A DNA stretch of 64,000 bases, from NCBI GenBank assembly GCA_944325335.1, contig CALUZR010000001.1:78835-142834 (forward strand), written 5' to 3'. The stretch's first letter is position 1. Each line of letters begins with the position of its first letter. A program made the position numbers and the translations under genes. The notes below the pieces were generated by a model. That model was not told where the DNA came from. It saw only the letters and a list, made by a program, of their open reading frames with translations, and made no database searches. Of the stretch, positions 9,714 through 18,582 are shown piece after piece. The DNA comes from an uncultured Parabacteroides sp. Its GTDB lineage: Bacteria > Bacteroidota > Bacteroidia > Bacteroidales > Tannerellaceae.

Positions 9714-10289
9714 TTAAAACGTCTTTAATTCCTGATATAAGCGTTGCACCGGAAGCCCCATCACGTTGTAAAAGCTCCCTTCGATGCGCTCGACGCCCAC
9801 GTAACCAATCCATTCCTGAATGCCATACGCACCTGCTTTGTCGAATGGTTTATAATGGTCTACGTAATAAACAATCTCTTCGTCGGAGAGCGGGGCGAAA
9901 TGGACGGTCGAGGTGACCGCAAACGACTTTTGCCTTTCCCGTGTCGTAAGGCATACACCCGTGATGACCTCGTGCGCATGTCCGCGCAACGATTGGAGCA
10001 TCCGGATCGCCTCTCCCCTATCTTTCGGTTTCCCAATCACTTCACCTTGGTTCCACACGATGGTATCGGCCGTAATCAAAAGCGTCCGTTCGTGCATTAA
10101 CTTCGTATAAGCCTCCGCCTTTTGCTTGGCGAGGAAAACCGGAATCTCCTCGGCCGGGAGCGACGACGGATAATGTTCTTCCAACCCAGGGATAACCCAC
10201 ACTTCAAACTCCACATCCAAACCCGCAAGCAACTCCCGCCGACGGGGCGAATTGGATGCCAATATAATATGATAATCCTTTACCTTCAT
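9714..10289 (-). CDS. maf: Maf-like nucleoside triphosphate pyrophosphatase
   Basis: 191 residues. Maf/YhdE proteins hydrolyse non-canonical or surplus nucleotides (dTTP/UTP or modified forms) to the monophosphate, a house-cleaning role, and have been linked to septum arrest. The signature ILASNSPRRRELLAGL is at residues 9-24, followed by the conserved LLITADTIVWNQGEVIGKP and the C-terminal AGAYGIQEWIGYVGVERIEGSFYNVMGLPV block. The length is normal. It is read from the minus strand and ends 26 bp before the GH51 start. Exact nucleotide specificity cannot be told from the sequence. Confidence 0.95.
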   Translation of the reverse strand: MKVKDYHIILASNSPRRRELLAGLDVEFEVWVIPGLEEHYPSSLPAEEIPVFLAKQKAEAYTKLMHERTLLITADTIVWNQGEVIGKPKDRGEAIRMLQSLRGHAHEVITGVCLTTRERQKSFAVTSTVHFAPLSDEEIVYYVDHYKPFDKAGAYGIQEWIGYVGVERIEGSFYNVMGLPVQRLYQELKTF

Positions 10290-10389
10290 TTCTGTTTAAT
10301 TTGGGTTCAAATTTACAAAAAAACGGCGAGAGTCCGGACGATACAAGCCGGAATACTTGAATACTTCTGAAGTAAAGTTCGAAATGCCC

Positions 10390-10566
10390 GGTGAAAACTT
10401 TCCATCCTGCCTATCCTTTCTTCACGTATCGTCGATATTTCTTTATCTTTAGCCTAAAGATACACAAATACCGACGATATTTATGTAAACATCGACGATA
10501 CGTGTAGATTTCCCCGTTATCTACTGAACTTTTCCCGGCGTGCCCGGAAGTTTTCCTCCCGTGTTT
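10390..10566. repeat. Nested inverted-repeat intergenic element, copy A
   Basis: About 175 bp. Inner palindrome ATCTTTAGCCTAAAGAT (10445-10461). An outer pair CACGTATCGTCGAT (10423-10436) and ATCGACGATACGTG (10491-10504) is perfectly complementary. The borders are GAAAACTTTCC near 10392 and GGAAGTTTTC near 10557. The same plan recurs at 20926-21068 and 61437-61590. It fills most of the 440-bp gap between divergent maf and the TolC operon. No coding potential was seen. Confidence 0.8.
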
Positions 10567-10590
10567 TTATCTTTCCTTCGGGAGGAAAAG

Positions 10591-10629
10591 TGTCAAAAAA
10601 TTGGACAGTGGTGTCAAAAAATTTGACAC
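10591..10629. promoter_or_regulatory. Two dyad sites, candidate enhancer (UAS) for sigma-54 activator
   Basis: TGTCAAAAAATTGGACA (10591-10607) and GTGTCAAAAAATTTGACAC (10611-10629) are near-identical dyads whose centres are 21 bp apart, that is two helical turns. They stand about 55-95 bp upstream of a -24/-12 promoter, where NtrC-type activators usually bind. Confidence 0.75.
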
Positions 10630-10683
10630 TTTTCTAAAAGTTAAGGAGTGTTATACTTCTACATAACAACACATTAACCTGTT

Positions 10684-10699
10684 TGGCACGATATTTGCA
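10684..10699 (+). promoter_or_regulatory. Sigma-54 (-24/-12) promoter of the TolC-HlyD-permease operon
   Basis: TGGCACG-ATAT-TTGCA matches the sigma-54 consensus TGGCACG-N4-TTGCA. The GG (10685-10686) and GC (10697-10698) pairs are exactly 12 bp apart. The start codon of the TolC gene is 31 bp downstream, leaving room for a start near 10710. No good TTTG/TAnnTTTG pair competes with it here. Confidence 0.85.
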
Positions 10700-10729
10700 T
10701 GTTTTTTAGTAGAAAAAAATAATTGGAAT

Positions 10730-12067
10730 ATGAAACATATCATTCTAACAACAGTATTTTCGGTCGGCCTGCTTGCCTCTGCCGGGGCGCGGGCACAAGA
10801 GGAAAAGGTTTGGACACTCGACGATTGTATGCGTTATGCCGTCGAGAACGCACCTTCGGTAAAGAAGCAAATCCATACGGCGAATACGTATAAGGCGGAG
10901 CGGGACGCGGCCATTGCCTCCTTCTTCCCGTCGGTAGGCACGAGCATCGGCACGTCGAATAGCTACGGACGTTCGATCGACCCGGCCACGAATACCTATA
11001 ATAACGTATCGACATTTAATAATGACTACGGGATTTCGTTCAGCATTCCGGTCTTCACGGGCGGACAATTAATCAACCAATGGCTGATGGCGAAATCGAA
11101 CCGCCGCATGGGCTTGAACGACGTGCAGAAGGCGAAAGACGACTTGGCCATGAAAACCATGGAGTATTATATGAATACGGTCTATTACTTAGGGACGATC
11201 CGCATGGCCGAAGAGAAATTGGCCGAAAGCCAGTTGACGCTTCGCCAAACCCAGCGTCAAGCGGAATTAGGACTAAAGAGCCAGGCGGACGTGGCCGAGT
11301 TTGAAGCACAAGTGGCTACGGATGATTATAACTTGACGCACCAGCAAAATCTCTACAACACCGCGATGGTGCAGCTCAAAGAGTCGATGAACTATCCGGC
11401 GGATAGCGTGCTGCAGGTCGATACCGTCGTACCCGACCTCCAGATCCTCCCCGAAGCGGAAAGCGTATCCGAGATATTCGATTACGCCAGTGCGAACAAC
11501 CCGACCGCCCTCCAAGCGGATTTCCAGTTGAAGGAGGCGAAATACCAATACCGCATCTATAAGGGTGCGTTGCTTCCGTCGATTTCCTTCTCGGCAGGCG
11601 TGACGACCAATTATTATAAGTCCTTAACGGGCGATGCCGAGGCGCTTCCTTTTGGCGAACAATTCCGAAACAACCGGAGCGAATACTTCCAATTCTCACT
11701 CAGTTTCCCGTTGTTTAATGGGTTAAGCAAGATTACCAATCTCCGCCGGAGCCGCAACAACCTGCGGATTGCCCAGGAGACGAAGACGGAAGTACTCCGC
11801 CAGCTCCGCACTGCCGTCGAGCAATCGGTGTTAGACAGACGAGGTTATGCCAAAGAGACGATTCAAATGCAGAAGAAGGTAAAGTCCGATGCACTGGCTT
11901 ACCAAGTCACCAGCCGGAAATACGAAGAAGGATTGATGAGTCCGATAGACGTGCGCACCAGTTCGGCGACGTTGCTCACTTCCCGCGCGGACTTGCTCCA
12001 GAAGAAGCTGATGTATATTATCAAATGCAAGCTGGTGGATTATTATAAAGGGAAGCCGCTTTATTGA
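10730..12067 (+). CDS. TolC-family outer-membrane efflux protein
   Basis: 445 residues with a signal peptide (MKHIILTTVFSVGLLASAGARAQ). The mature start WTLDDCMRYAVENAPSVKKQ is the usual opening of OEP/TolC repeats. Two long alpha-helical stretches rich in Ala, Gln, Leu and Glu (about residues 140-220 and 330-430) correspond to the periplasmic tunnel, with beta-barrel segments such as YGISFSIPVFTGGQLINQW and YFQFSLSFPLFNGLSKI. It would form the outer-membrane exit channel for the adaptor and permeases that follow. First gene after the sigma-54 promoter; 56 bp separate it from the HlyD-type gene. Confidence 0.93.
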   Translation: MKHIILTTVFSVGLLASAGARAQEEKVWTLDDCMRYAVENAPSVKKQIHTANTYKAERDAAIASFFPSVGTSIGTSNSYGRSIDPATNTYNNVSTFNNDYGISFSIPVFTGGQLINQWLMAKSNRRMGLNDVQKAKDDLAMKTMEYYMNTVYYLGTIRMAEEKLAESQLTLRQTQRQAELGLKSQADVAEFEAQVATDDYNLTHQQNLYNTAMVQLKESMNYPADSVLQVDTVVPDLQILPEAESVSEIFDYASANNPTALQADFQLKEAKYQYRIYKGALLPSISFSAGVTTNYYKSLTGDAEALPFGEQFRNNRSEYFQFSLSFPLFNGLSKITNLRRSRNNLRIAQETKTEVLRQLRTAVEQSVLDRRGYAKETIQMQKKVKSDALAYQVTSRKYEEGLMSPIDVRTSSATLLTSRADLLQKKLMYIIKCKLVDYYKGKPLY

Positions 12068-12123
12068 ATTAATAATTAAAAATGAATAAGTAAAAACTCG
12101 TAAACTCATAAACTCAAAATATT

Positions 12124-13374
12124 ATGGATATTCAGTTAGAAAAGAAGAAAGGCATTCAGAAGAAACATATTCCGTATATCATTGGTGGCGCGTTGTTTCT
12201 CGTGATTTTAATCAGTGTAATCTTTGGCAATCATGCATCGACCTTGAAGGTGGAAGAAAGGGGATTGAGCATTGGCGACGTGAAGAAAGAGATGTTCAAC
12301 GACTTTGTCCGCGTCGACGGGCAGGTACAACCCATTACCGTAGTCCAGCTTAGTCCGGAAGAGGGCGGCATCGTCCAGGAGAAAGTCGTCGAAGAGGGCG
12401 CGCAGGTAAAGAAAGGCGACGTGATTGTCCGCCTCTCAAACTCGAACCTCGACCTCGAAATCCTGAACGCCGAAGCCGAATTGGCCGAGAAGCAGAACCT
12501 CCTCCGCAATACGCAGGTGACGATGGAGCAAGATAAGCTCAACAACGAGACGGAGCGGGCGCAATACGCCATGGACATGTCGCGCGCCAAACGTAAATAC
12601 GAGCAATACAAGCAACTCTACGAGGAAGAACTTGTCGCCAAAGAGGAATACCTCCAGGCCAAAGAGGACTACGAACTGGCGGCCCGCAAGTATGACCTGG
12701 TTGTGCAACGCCTCTACCAGGATTCCCTCTCGCGCGGCATCCAGATGGAAGAGATGGAGTTCAGCTTGGCGAACATGCGTAAGAATATCCAGCTCATCCA
12801 CCAACGGAAAGAGAACCTCAACGTCCGTTCGAAGATAGACGGCGAGCTGGGTCTGTTGGATGTCGTCTTGGGGCAGAATATCATGGCTGGTTCGATGATT
12901 GGACAGGTGAACGACCTCTCGGACTATAAGATTGAAGCCATGATCGACGAGCACTACATCGACCGCGTAAAGCCGGGACTTTCCGCCTCGTTCGACCGCC
13001 AAGGGCAACAATTCGCCCTGACCGTCCGCAAGGTTTATCCCGAAGTGCGCGAGGGCAAGTTCCGCACCGACTTTGTCTTTACGGGCGAACGTCCGGACAA
13101 CATCCGCACCGGCCAGACTTATTACATCAACTTGGAACTGGGACAACCGACCGAGAGCCTCATCATCCCGAAAGGCACCTTCTTCCAAAGCACGGGCGGC
13201 AACTGGGTATTCGTCCTCGACCCGGATGGCAAGAAAGCCTATCGCCGGCAAATCAAGATCGGACGGCAGAATCCGCAATACTACGAGATACTTGAAGGCT
13301 TGGAGCCGGGCGAGCGGGTCATCGTCTCCAGCTACGAAGCCTATAAGGACAATGAAGTGTTGGTATTAGAATAG
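12124..13374 (+). CDS. HlyD/MacA-type periplasmic adaptor
   Basis: 416 residues. One N-terminal membrane segment (about residues 19-37, IPYIIGGALFLVILISVIFG) anchors it in the inner membrane. A biotinyl-lipoyl-like half motif (VQLSPEEGGIVQEKVVEEGAQVKKGDVIVRL) precedes a long coiled coil (about residues 110-230). The second half motif (KIDGELGLLDVVLGQNIMAGSMIGQV), the beta-barrel and the membrane-proximal domain (ILEGLEPGERVIVSSYEAYKDNEVLVLE) follow. It should bridge TolC and the FtsX-type permeases. The sequence is closer to the MacA class used with ABC permeases than to RND adaptors; this is an inference from the neighbours. Confidence 0.92.
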   Translation: MDIQLEKKKGIQKKHIPYIIGGALFLVILISVIFGNHASTLKVEERGLSIGDVKKEMFNDFVRVDGQVQPITVVQLSPEEGGIVQEKVVEEGAQVKKGDVIVRLSNSNLDLEILNAEAELAEKQNLLRNTQVTMEQDKLNNETERAQYAMDMSRAKRKYEQYKQLYEEELVAKEEYLQAKEDYELAARKYDLVVQRLYQDSLSRGIQMEEMEFSLANMRKNIQLIHQRKENLNVRSKIDGELGLLDVVLGQNIMAGSMIGQVNDLSDYKIEAMIDEHYIDRVKPGLSASFDRQGQQFALTVRKVYPEVREGKFRTDFVFTGERPDNIRTGQTYYINLELGQPTESLIIPKGTFFQSTGGNWVFVLDPDGKKAYRRQIKIGRQNPQYYEILEGLEPGERVIVSSYEAYKDNEVLVLE

Positions 13375-13382
13375 TAGGTCGT

Positions 13383-13494
13383 AGGAGTTAAGGAGTTATA
13401 GAAGTTATAGGAGTTAAAGCCAAATGTATTGAGTTCATAACCTAAAGGTATCGGCTTTAACTCCTCTAACTCCCCCTAACTTCTCTAACTCCTT
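13383..13494. repeat. GGAGTTA-rich imperfect hairpin between adaptor and permease genes
   Basis: The left arm (about 13383-13421) is made of degenerate GGAGTTA/AAGTTATA units ending in GTTAAAGCC. The right arm (about 13453-13494) begins GGCTTTAACTCC and is its imperfect reverse complement. The two ~40-nt arms could form a long stem with a ~30-nt loop in the operon mRNA, 20 bp before the next start codon. It may attenuate or stabilise the transcript. Confidence 0.7.
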
Positions 13495-13514
13495 CCCATA
13501 AAATACAAAATAAT

Positions 13515-15923
13515 ATGGCAAACAATATACAAATGGCGGTGCGTTCGCTCGGGCAGAAGGGCCGCCACAACGTAATGAAGATTGCGTCCCTCGCGATCGG
13601 ACTGGCCGTCGGGCTGGTTCTGATCGCCAAGGCGTGCTTCGAGCAGTCGTTCGACGACTTTTATCCCGAAGGCGACCGGGTGTACCGCATCTACGAGAAG
13701 TTCCTGATGAACGGGCAACTGAAACCTTATCCGCATGTAGCGGGCGGCGTCACGGTCTATATGAAAGAGATGATGCCCGAAATCGAAGCCGCTACCCGTT
13801 TTACGGCATTGGGTGCGGATGCGACCTTCACGCTGACGGAAAGCCAGAAGAAGCTGAAAGCCGCTTATGTCGCCTTGACAGATAGCAACCTGTTCGACGT
13901 CCTCCCGCGCCCCATCTTGCAGGGCGATGCCAAGGAGGCATTGAGCCGTCCGATGTACGTGATGGTTTCAGATGAGCTGGCGGAGAGGATGGGCGGCGAC
14001 GTCGTGGGGCGGACCTTCTCGTTCGATGGAAACGAGAAGGCGGTCCTGACCATCGGCGGCGTTTACGAGCGGTATCCGGAGAATAGTTCGTATAAATATG
14101 ATATCTACATCTCGATGCCCTCTATCAAGCATTTCACGTGGGACGGTTCGATGAACCTCGTCGGCAACGACCGTTACGTCGGTTTGGTGAAGCTCCACGA
14201 AGGCGTATCCATTGCGCAGCTGGAAGCACAAATTCCCCAATTCATCGAAACGTATCTCCCGACGGAGGAACTGCAGGAGGCGGGCGTAGAACTGAGCTAT
14301 GAATTCCAGACGATGCAGGGCGAGCACGAACGGAACGAGAACGTGCAGAGCATGATCCTGATGCTTTCGCTCATCGCCTTCGCCCTGATATTCGTGGCGG
14401 TGATGAACTACATCCTTATTACGGTGTCGTCCGTCGTCGGGCGGAGCAAGGAGGTAGCGGTGCGTAAGTGCTATGGCGCGTCGGTGGGGAACATCCATGG
14501 GCTGGTTTTTGCCGAGGCATTCGTGCATGTCGTGATTGCCTTGTTCATTGCCTTCTGCCTGCTGGTGACGTTCCAGGATTTCATTTCGCACCTGCTGGGC
14601 GTGCCGATCGGGGCGTTGCTTTTCAGCCGGAGCATGCTTATCCTCTTGGCGGTCTGCCTGGGCGTGTTGCTGCTGACGGGGTTGCTTCCCGGCTCGCTTT
14701 ATGCCCGCATTCCGGTCGCGGCGGCGTTTCGAAGCTACCGCGAATCGCGCCGCATCTGGAAGTTGGCGTTGCTCTTCATCCAGTTTACGGCGGCCACGTT
14801 CCTCGTCATCCTCTTATTCATTATTAATAAGCAATACCACCGCATGACGAACGACGACCCGGGCTACGTGTACGAGAACTTAGCCTACATCCCATTGGAG
14901 GCTCTGTCCAGCGACACGACGGCGCGGCAAATCCTGATGCCGGAACTGGAGCGGCTGGCCGAGGTGGCGCAAGTCACCTTTGCCACGGATTTGCCCATGC
15001 GGGGCTCGTCGGGCGACAACGTGATGCTGCCCGGTTCGGACCGTGAGCTCTTCAACTGCGCCGACCAGTTTTACGTCGGTCCCGGTTTCTTCGACCTCAT
15101 GGAGATTCCCATCGTCGAGGGCCGCGCCTTCAACCCGGAGTTGGGGCCGGACGAGGAGATCATGGTGAGCCGCCGCTTCGTGGAATACATGGAGCGCACC
15201 GCCGGTTGGACGGGCAGCCCCATCGGCCGACAAGTCTGCGTCACTTCGCACAACGGCTACAATAACCGGGCGCAAACCATCTGCGGCGTCTTCGAGGATT
15301 ACCGCATCGGCAGCATCGCCGAGGCGGACGACCGCCCCATCGCCCTCTTCTTCGCCCCGACCACGTTCTACAATGCGGCAGGTAACATCTGGGGGCAACT
15401 CTTGATAAAGTATCACCGCCTCACGCCCGAAGCGATGCAGAAGACGAACGACCTCCTCGCCCGCCTGCTCCCGACGAAAGACGTGCACGTCTACTCCTAC
15501 AAGAGCGACATGCAGGCGATGTATGAAGACACGCGCAACTTCCGCGACGCTGTGCTGGTGGGCGGATTCGTGACACTTGCGATCGTGGTCATCGGCCTGA
15601 TGGGCTATACGACGGACGAGGTAAACCGTCGCCGCAAGGAGATAGCCATCCGCCGCATCCACGGCGCGCTAATGACCGACGTGCAATGCCTTTTCCTTCG
15701 CGACGTCGTGCGGATGGCGCTCCCCGCTTCCCTCTTGGGCATCGCGATTGCCTGGAAGGTGGCCGAAGCATGGCAGCTCCAGTTCTCCGAGAAAGTACCG
15801 CTGTCGTGGTATATTTTCATAGGCGGCATGCTGCTTGTTCACGCCGTCATTCTCGCGGTTTCCAGTTATAATGTACACCGAATAGCGTATGAAAATCCAT
15901 CGAACAGCTTGAAGACGGAATGA
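13515..15923 (+). CDS. MacB/FtsX-type ABC transporter permease
   Basis: 802 residues. Layout: N-terminal membrane helix (about 20-40), MacB-like periplasmic domain (to ~270), three helices (about 275-395), a short link, another helix (about 415-435), a second periplasmic domain, and three C-terminal FtsX helices (about 675-790). The conserved FtsX block reads GRSKEVAVRKCYGAS in the first half and NRRRKEIAIRRIHGAL in the second. This two-half form without an ATPase domain is common in Bacteroidetes. The gene lies in the sigma-54 operon. It is more GC-rich than and clearly diverged from the two permeases that follow. The exported substrate is unknown (antimicrobial, lipid or signal peptide are possible). 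Confidence 0.9.
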   Translation: MANNIQMAVRSLGQKGRHNVMKIASLAIGLAVGLVLIAKACFEQSFDDFYPEGDRVYRIYEKFLMNGQLKPYPHVAGGVTVYMKEMMPEIEAATRFTALGADATFTLTESQKKLKAAYVALTDSNLFDVLPRPILQGDAKEALSRPMYVMVSDELAERMGGDVVGRTFSFDGNEKAVLTIGGVYERYPENSSYKYDIYISMPSIKHFTWDGSMNLVGNDRYVGLVKLHEGVSIAQLEAQIPQFIETYLPTEELQEAGVELSYEFQTMQGEHERNENVQSMILMLSLIAFALIFVAVMNYILITVSSVVGRSKEVAVRKCYGASVGNIHGLVFAEAFVHVVIALFIAFCLLVTFQDFISHLLGVPIGALLFSRSMLILLAVCLGVLLLTGLLPGSLYARIPVAAAFRSYRESRRIWKLALLFIQFTAATFLVILLFIINKQYHRMTNDDPGYVYENLAYIPLEALSSDTTARQILMPELERLAEVAQVTFATDLPMRGSSGDNVMLPGSDRELFNCADQFYVGPGFFDLMEIPIVEGRAFNPELGPDEEIMVSRRFVEYMERTAGWTGSPIGRQVCVTSHNGYNNRAQTICGVFEDYRIGSIAEADDRPIALFFAPTTFYNAAGNIWGQLLIKYHRLTPEAMQKTNDLLARLLPTKDVHVYSYKSDMQAMYEDTRNFRDAVLVGGFVTLAIVVIGLMGYTTDEVNRRRKEIAIRRIHGALMTDVQCLFLRDVVRMALPASLLGIAIAWKVAEAWQLQFSEKVPLSWYIFIGGMLLVHAVILAVSSYNVHRIAYENPSNSLKTE

Positions 15924-15929
15924 GAACAG

Positions 15930-16160
15930 CGCAGATGTATTCCCCAGGCAGGGCTGAACAAACGGAGGACAGCCCTGTTCTCTTCAGACAACAGCGCTGT
16001 TCTATTTCCACAACCGAGCTGACCTGCTCCGGGAACAGCGGCTGATAAGGAAATAGGACAGCTGCTGATGTCGAAGAAGGACAGCTGCTGACGAGGAAAC
16101 AGGACAGCCGCTGTCCAAGAAACCCATCACCCGCTGTCCATCGAAAGGACCGCGCTGGGA
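15930..16160. repeat. Degenerate ACAGCnGCTG repeat cluster
   Basis: The 292-bp gap between two permease genes holds about eight variants of a palindromic core (for example ACAGCGCTGT, ACAGCTGCTG, ACAGCCGCTG) at uneven spacing. No coding frame or promoter consensus was recognised. It may be a decayed tandem repeat or a set of small hairpins in the mRNA. Confidence 0.5.
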
Positions 16161-16215
16161 AGGGAAAAGAACAAACGTAAATAAGAAACAAGTCATATAC
16201 TAAAAAGAAGAAACA

Positions 16216-18570
16216 ATGAACGTAATATCGAATTGGAAGACATATATGAAGTTCCTTAGCCGGAACAAAGGTTATACAGCGATCGACCTGTTTGGACTCT
16301 CGGTCTCGCTGATGTTTGTGTTATTTATTGCCGTCTATACCTGGCAAGAGTTGTCTACGGATAAATTCCAAGAGAAGAAAGACAGGATTTATTTGGTCGG
16401 CCAAGAAATGCAACCTGTAATGGGTGCCGCCATTCCCTACATGATGAAGGAGCGTTATCCGGAGATTGAAAAGGTATGCCCGATGGTGATTGGGCAATGG
16501 ACGGGCATGCCGGTCGAATCGGATGGGACAAACCTGAACGCAGACGTAATGTTTGCCGACTCTACATTCTTCGATGTATTCTCTTTCCGCCTTTTGCAGG
16601 GCGACCCAAAGAACGCGCTGGTACCTACGTCGAGCGCAGTCGTGTCTGAATCGTTTGCCCGCAAGATGTATGGAACAGACGACGTCTTGGGGCGTAATTT
16701 CGCGATTGATACGCTGCACTTCACCGTCAGTGGCGTGGTCGAAGATTTCAAACACACGGCCTTTCCGGAAACCGATATCATCCTTACGTGGCGTATGATC
16801 AAACCGTTCAATCCCTCCTTGGCGCCAGACCAAATGGGGAATGCTGGCGGAACGACCTGCGCCGTCCTGGTACACGAAGGCGCAGACTTCAAGCAGCGGG
16901 CCAATGATATCAAGGAATGGTTTTCGACCTTCTTCTGGCCATACGAACGCGGTATCTGGAAAGAGGTGCACATGGAGACGCTGGAAGATTACTATTTCTC
17001 GGGTTGGGGAGCTAACTGGCCATTGCAGAATGGCGACCGCCGCTTTGTAATGGTGCTGATGTCGGTCGGTATCCTGATTCTTATATTCGCAGTGCTGAAC
17101 TATATTAATCTGACCGTCGCCCAAGCCGGATTCCGTGCCAAAGAAATGGCAACACGACGATTGCTCGGTTCAACCCGCGCAGAACTGTTCTGGCGATTAA
17201 TGTCCGAATCGGTTATGATGTGTCTCTTGGCTTGGGGCATTGCGATGATGTTCGCCTTCTTGTTAGAACCCTTCGCCAACGACTTATTAGAAACCCGGTT
17301 GGACTTGTCGATACTTTTCTCGCCCCTTTGGCTGGGAGCGGTGTTGCTGTTTGTCTTTATCGTAGGCGGTATTTCCGGTTGGTTGCCGGCCACGGTCATT
17401 TCAAATGCCAAACCGATCGAAGTGGTGCGCGGGACGTTAAGAGTAAAGACAAAGATGGTGTTTAGTAAAGTCTTCATTACGTTCCAGAACTTCATTACCA
17501 TCGTCATGTTAGCTTGTTCACTAGTCATGGTATTACAAATTACACACATGATTCATGCACCGGTCGGATACGAGACAAAAGGACGTTATTACATTTATCT
17601 TCACGCCTTGTCAACATCCCAGCAACAAACCTTTAAAGACAAGCTGCTTTCGCTGAGTGGAGTCCGTGCAGTCGGCCGTTCGCAAGGATTACCCTTGCTG
17701 GGAAGCAATAACCAAACGACCTATTACGACGATGGTGGCATTAAACGCAATATCAGTTTCCAGCAATACCCAATGGACCCAACGTGCTTCGAACTGTTAG
17801 GATTGCAAATGATACGGGACAACCACCTCGCCAATCCGGAATGGTATCTCAACGAAGAAGCCTTGCGACAAATGAACCTTCCGCCCGACGCAATGGAATT
17901 TACAGTAGAAAGACGAAACGTAGGCATGCTTTCCTTCACCATCGCAGGCGTCATCTCAGATTTCCGTGAAGGCAATATCACCGCTCGCATTGCTCCTGTG
18001 ATGTTCCGTTTCCTCAAACCGGATGAAGAAGCCTGGATGTTCTTGGTCGATATTCAGGGCGACGCTTATGAGACGGTCGACCAAATCAAGAAAGTGTATA
18101 GTGACCTGACTGGCGGCTTGGAGTTAATGGGTAATTTCTACGACCAAGAGCTACAGAATAGCTTCCAATCCCAAATCCGCCTCGCGAAGATCGTCGGCGT
18201 CTTTACCTTCGTCGCCGTACTGATCTCTCTGCTCGGCCTCTTGGCGATGTCCACTTACTTCATCCAGCAACGCTCGTTAGAAGTGGCCGTAAGGAAGGTG
18301 TTTGGGTCGGACAATCGGCAAATCCTTACCCAGTTGGTGAAGACATTCCTGATGTATGTCGTCTTCGCCTTCTTCTTGGCAGTGCCCGTCGCTTACTATT
18401 TCATGAGCGATTGGCTGGCGGATTATAGCTACCGCATCGCGTTGAATCCGTTCATTTTCATAGGGGCAGGCCTGTTCTGCCTCCTTATCTCGTTTCTCAC
18501 CGTCTTTTACCAGAGCTGGAAGGCGGCGAATGCGAACCCCATTGAAAGTTTCCGAAATAAGAACCAGTAA
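16216..18570 (+). CDS. MacB/FtsX-type ABC transporter permease (tandem paralogue 1)
   Basis: 784 residues with the same two-half FtsX plan as the preceding permease: N-terminal helix (about 22-40), MacB-like periplasmic domain, helices around 277-400, second periplasmic domain, and C-terminal helices around 665-775. The FtsX block RAKEMATRRLLGSTRAELFWRL and its second-half version QRSLEVAVRKVFGSDNRQI are clear. It is a close paralogue of the next gene: both ends are almost identical, the two periplasmic domains are not. It ends 12 bp before that gene. No ATP-binding subunit is encoded in the operon. Confidence 0.9.
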   Translation: MNVISNWKTYMKFLSRNKGYTAIDLFGLSVSLMFVLFIAVYTWQELSTDKFQEKKDRIYLVGQEMQPVMGAAIPYMMKERYPEIEKVCPMVIGQWTGMPVESDGTNLNADVMFADSTFFDVFSFRLLQGDPKNALVPTSSAVVSESFARKMYGTDDVLGRNFAIDTLHFTVSGVVEDFKHTAFPETDIILTWRMIKPFNPSLAPDQMGNAGGTTCAVLVHEGADFKQRANDIKEWFSTFFWPYERGIWKEVHMETLEDYYFSGWGANWPLQNGDRRFVMVLMSVGILILIFAVLNYINLTVAQAGFRAKEMATRRLLGSTRAELFWRLMSESVMMCLLAWGIAMMFAFLLEPFANDLLETRLDLSILFSPLWLGAVLLFVFIVGGISGWLPATVISNAKPIEVVRGTLRVKTKMVFSKVFITFQNFITIVMLACSLVMVLQITHMIHAPVGYETKGRYYIYLHALSTSQQQTFKDKLLSLSGVRAVGRSQGLPLLGSNNQTTYYDDGGIKRNISFQQYPMDPTCFELLGLQMIRDNHLANPEWYLNEEALRQMNLPPDAMEFTVERRNVGMLSFTIAGVISDFREGNITARIAPVMFRFLKPDEEAWMFLVDIQGDAYETVDQIKKVYSDLTGGLELMGNFYDQELQNSFQSQIRLAKIVGVFTFVAVLISLLGLLAMSTYFIQQRSLEVAVRKVFGSDNRQILTQLVKTFLMYVVFAFFLAVPVAYYFMSDWLADYSYRIALNPFIFIGAGLFCLLISFLTVFYQSWKAANANPIESFRNKNQ

Positions 18571-18582
18571 AATCATCACGTC

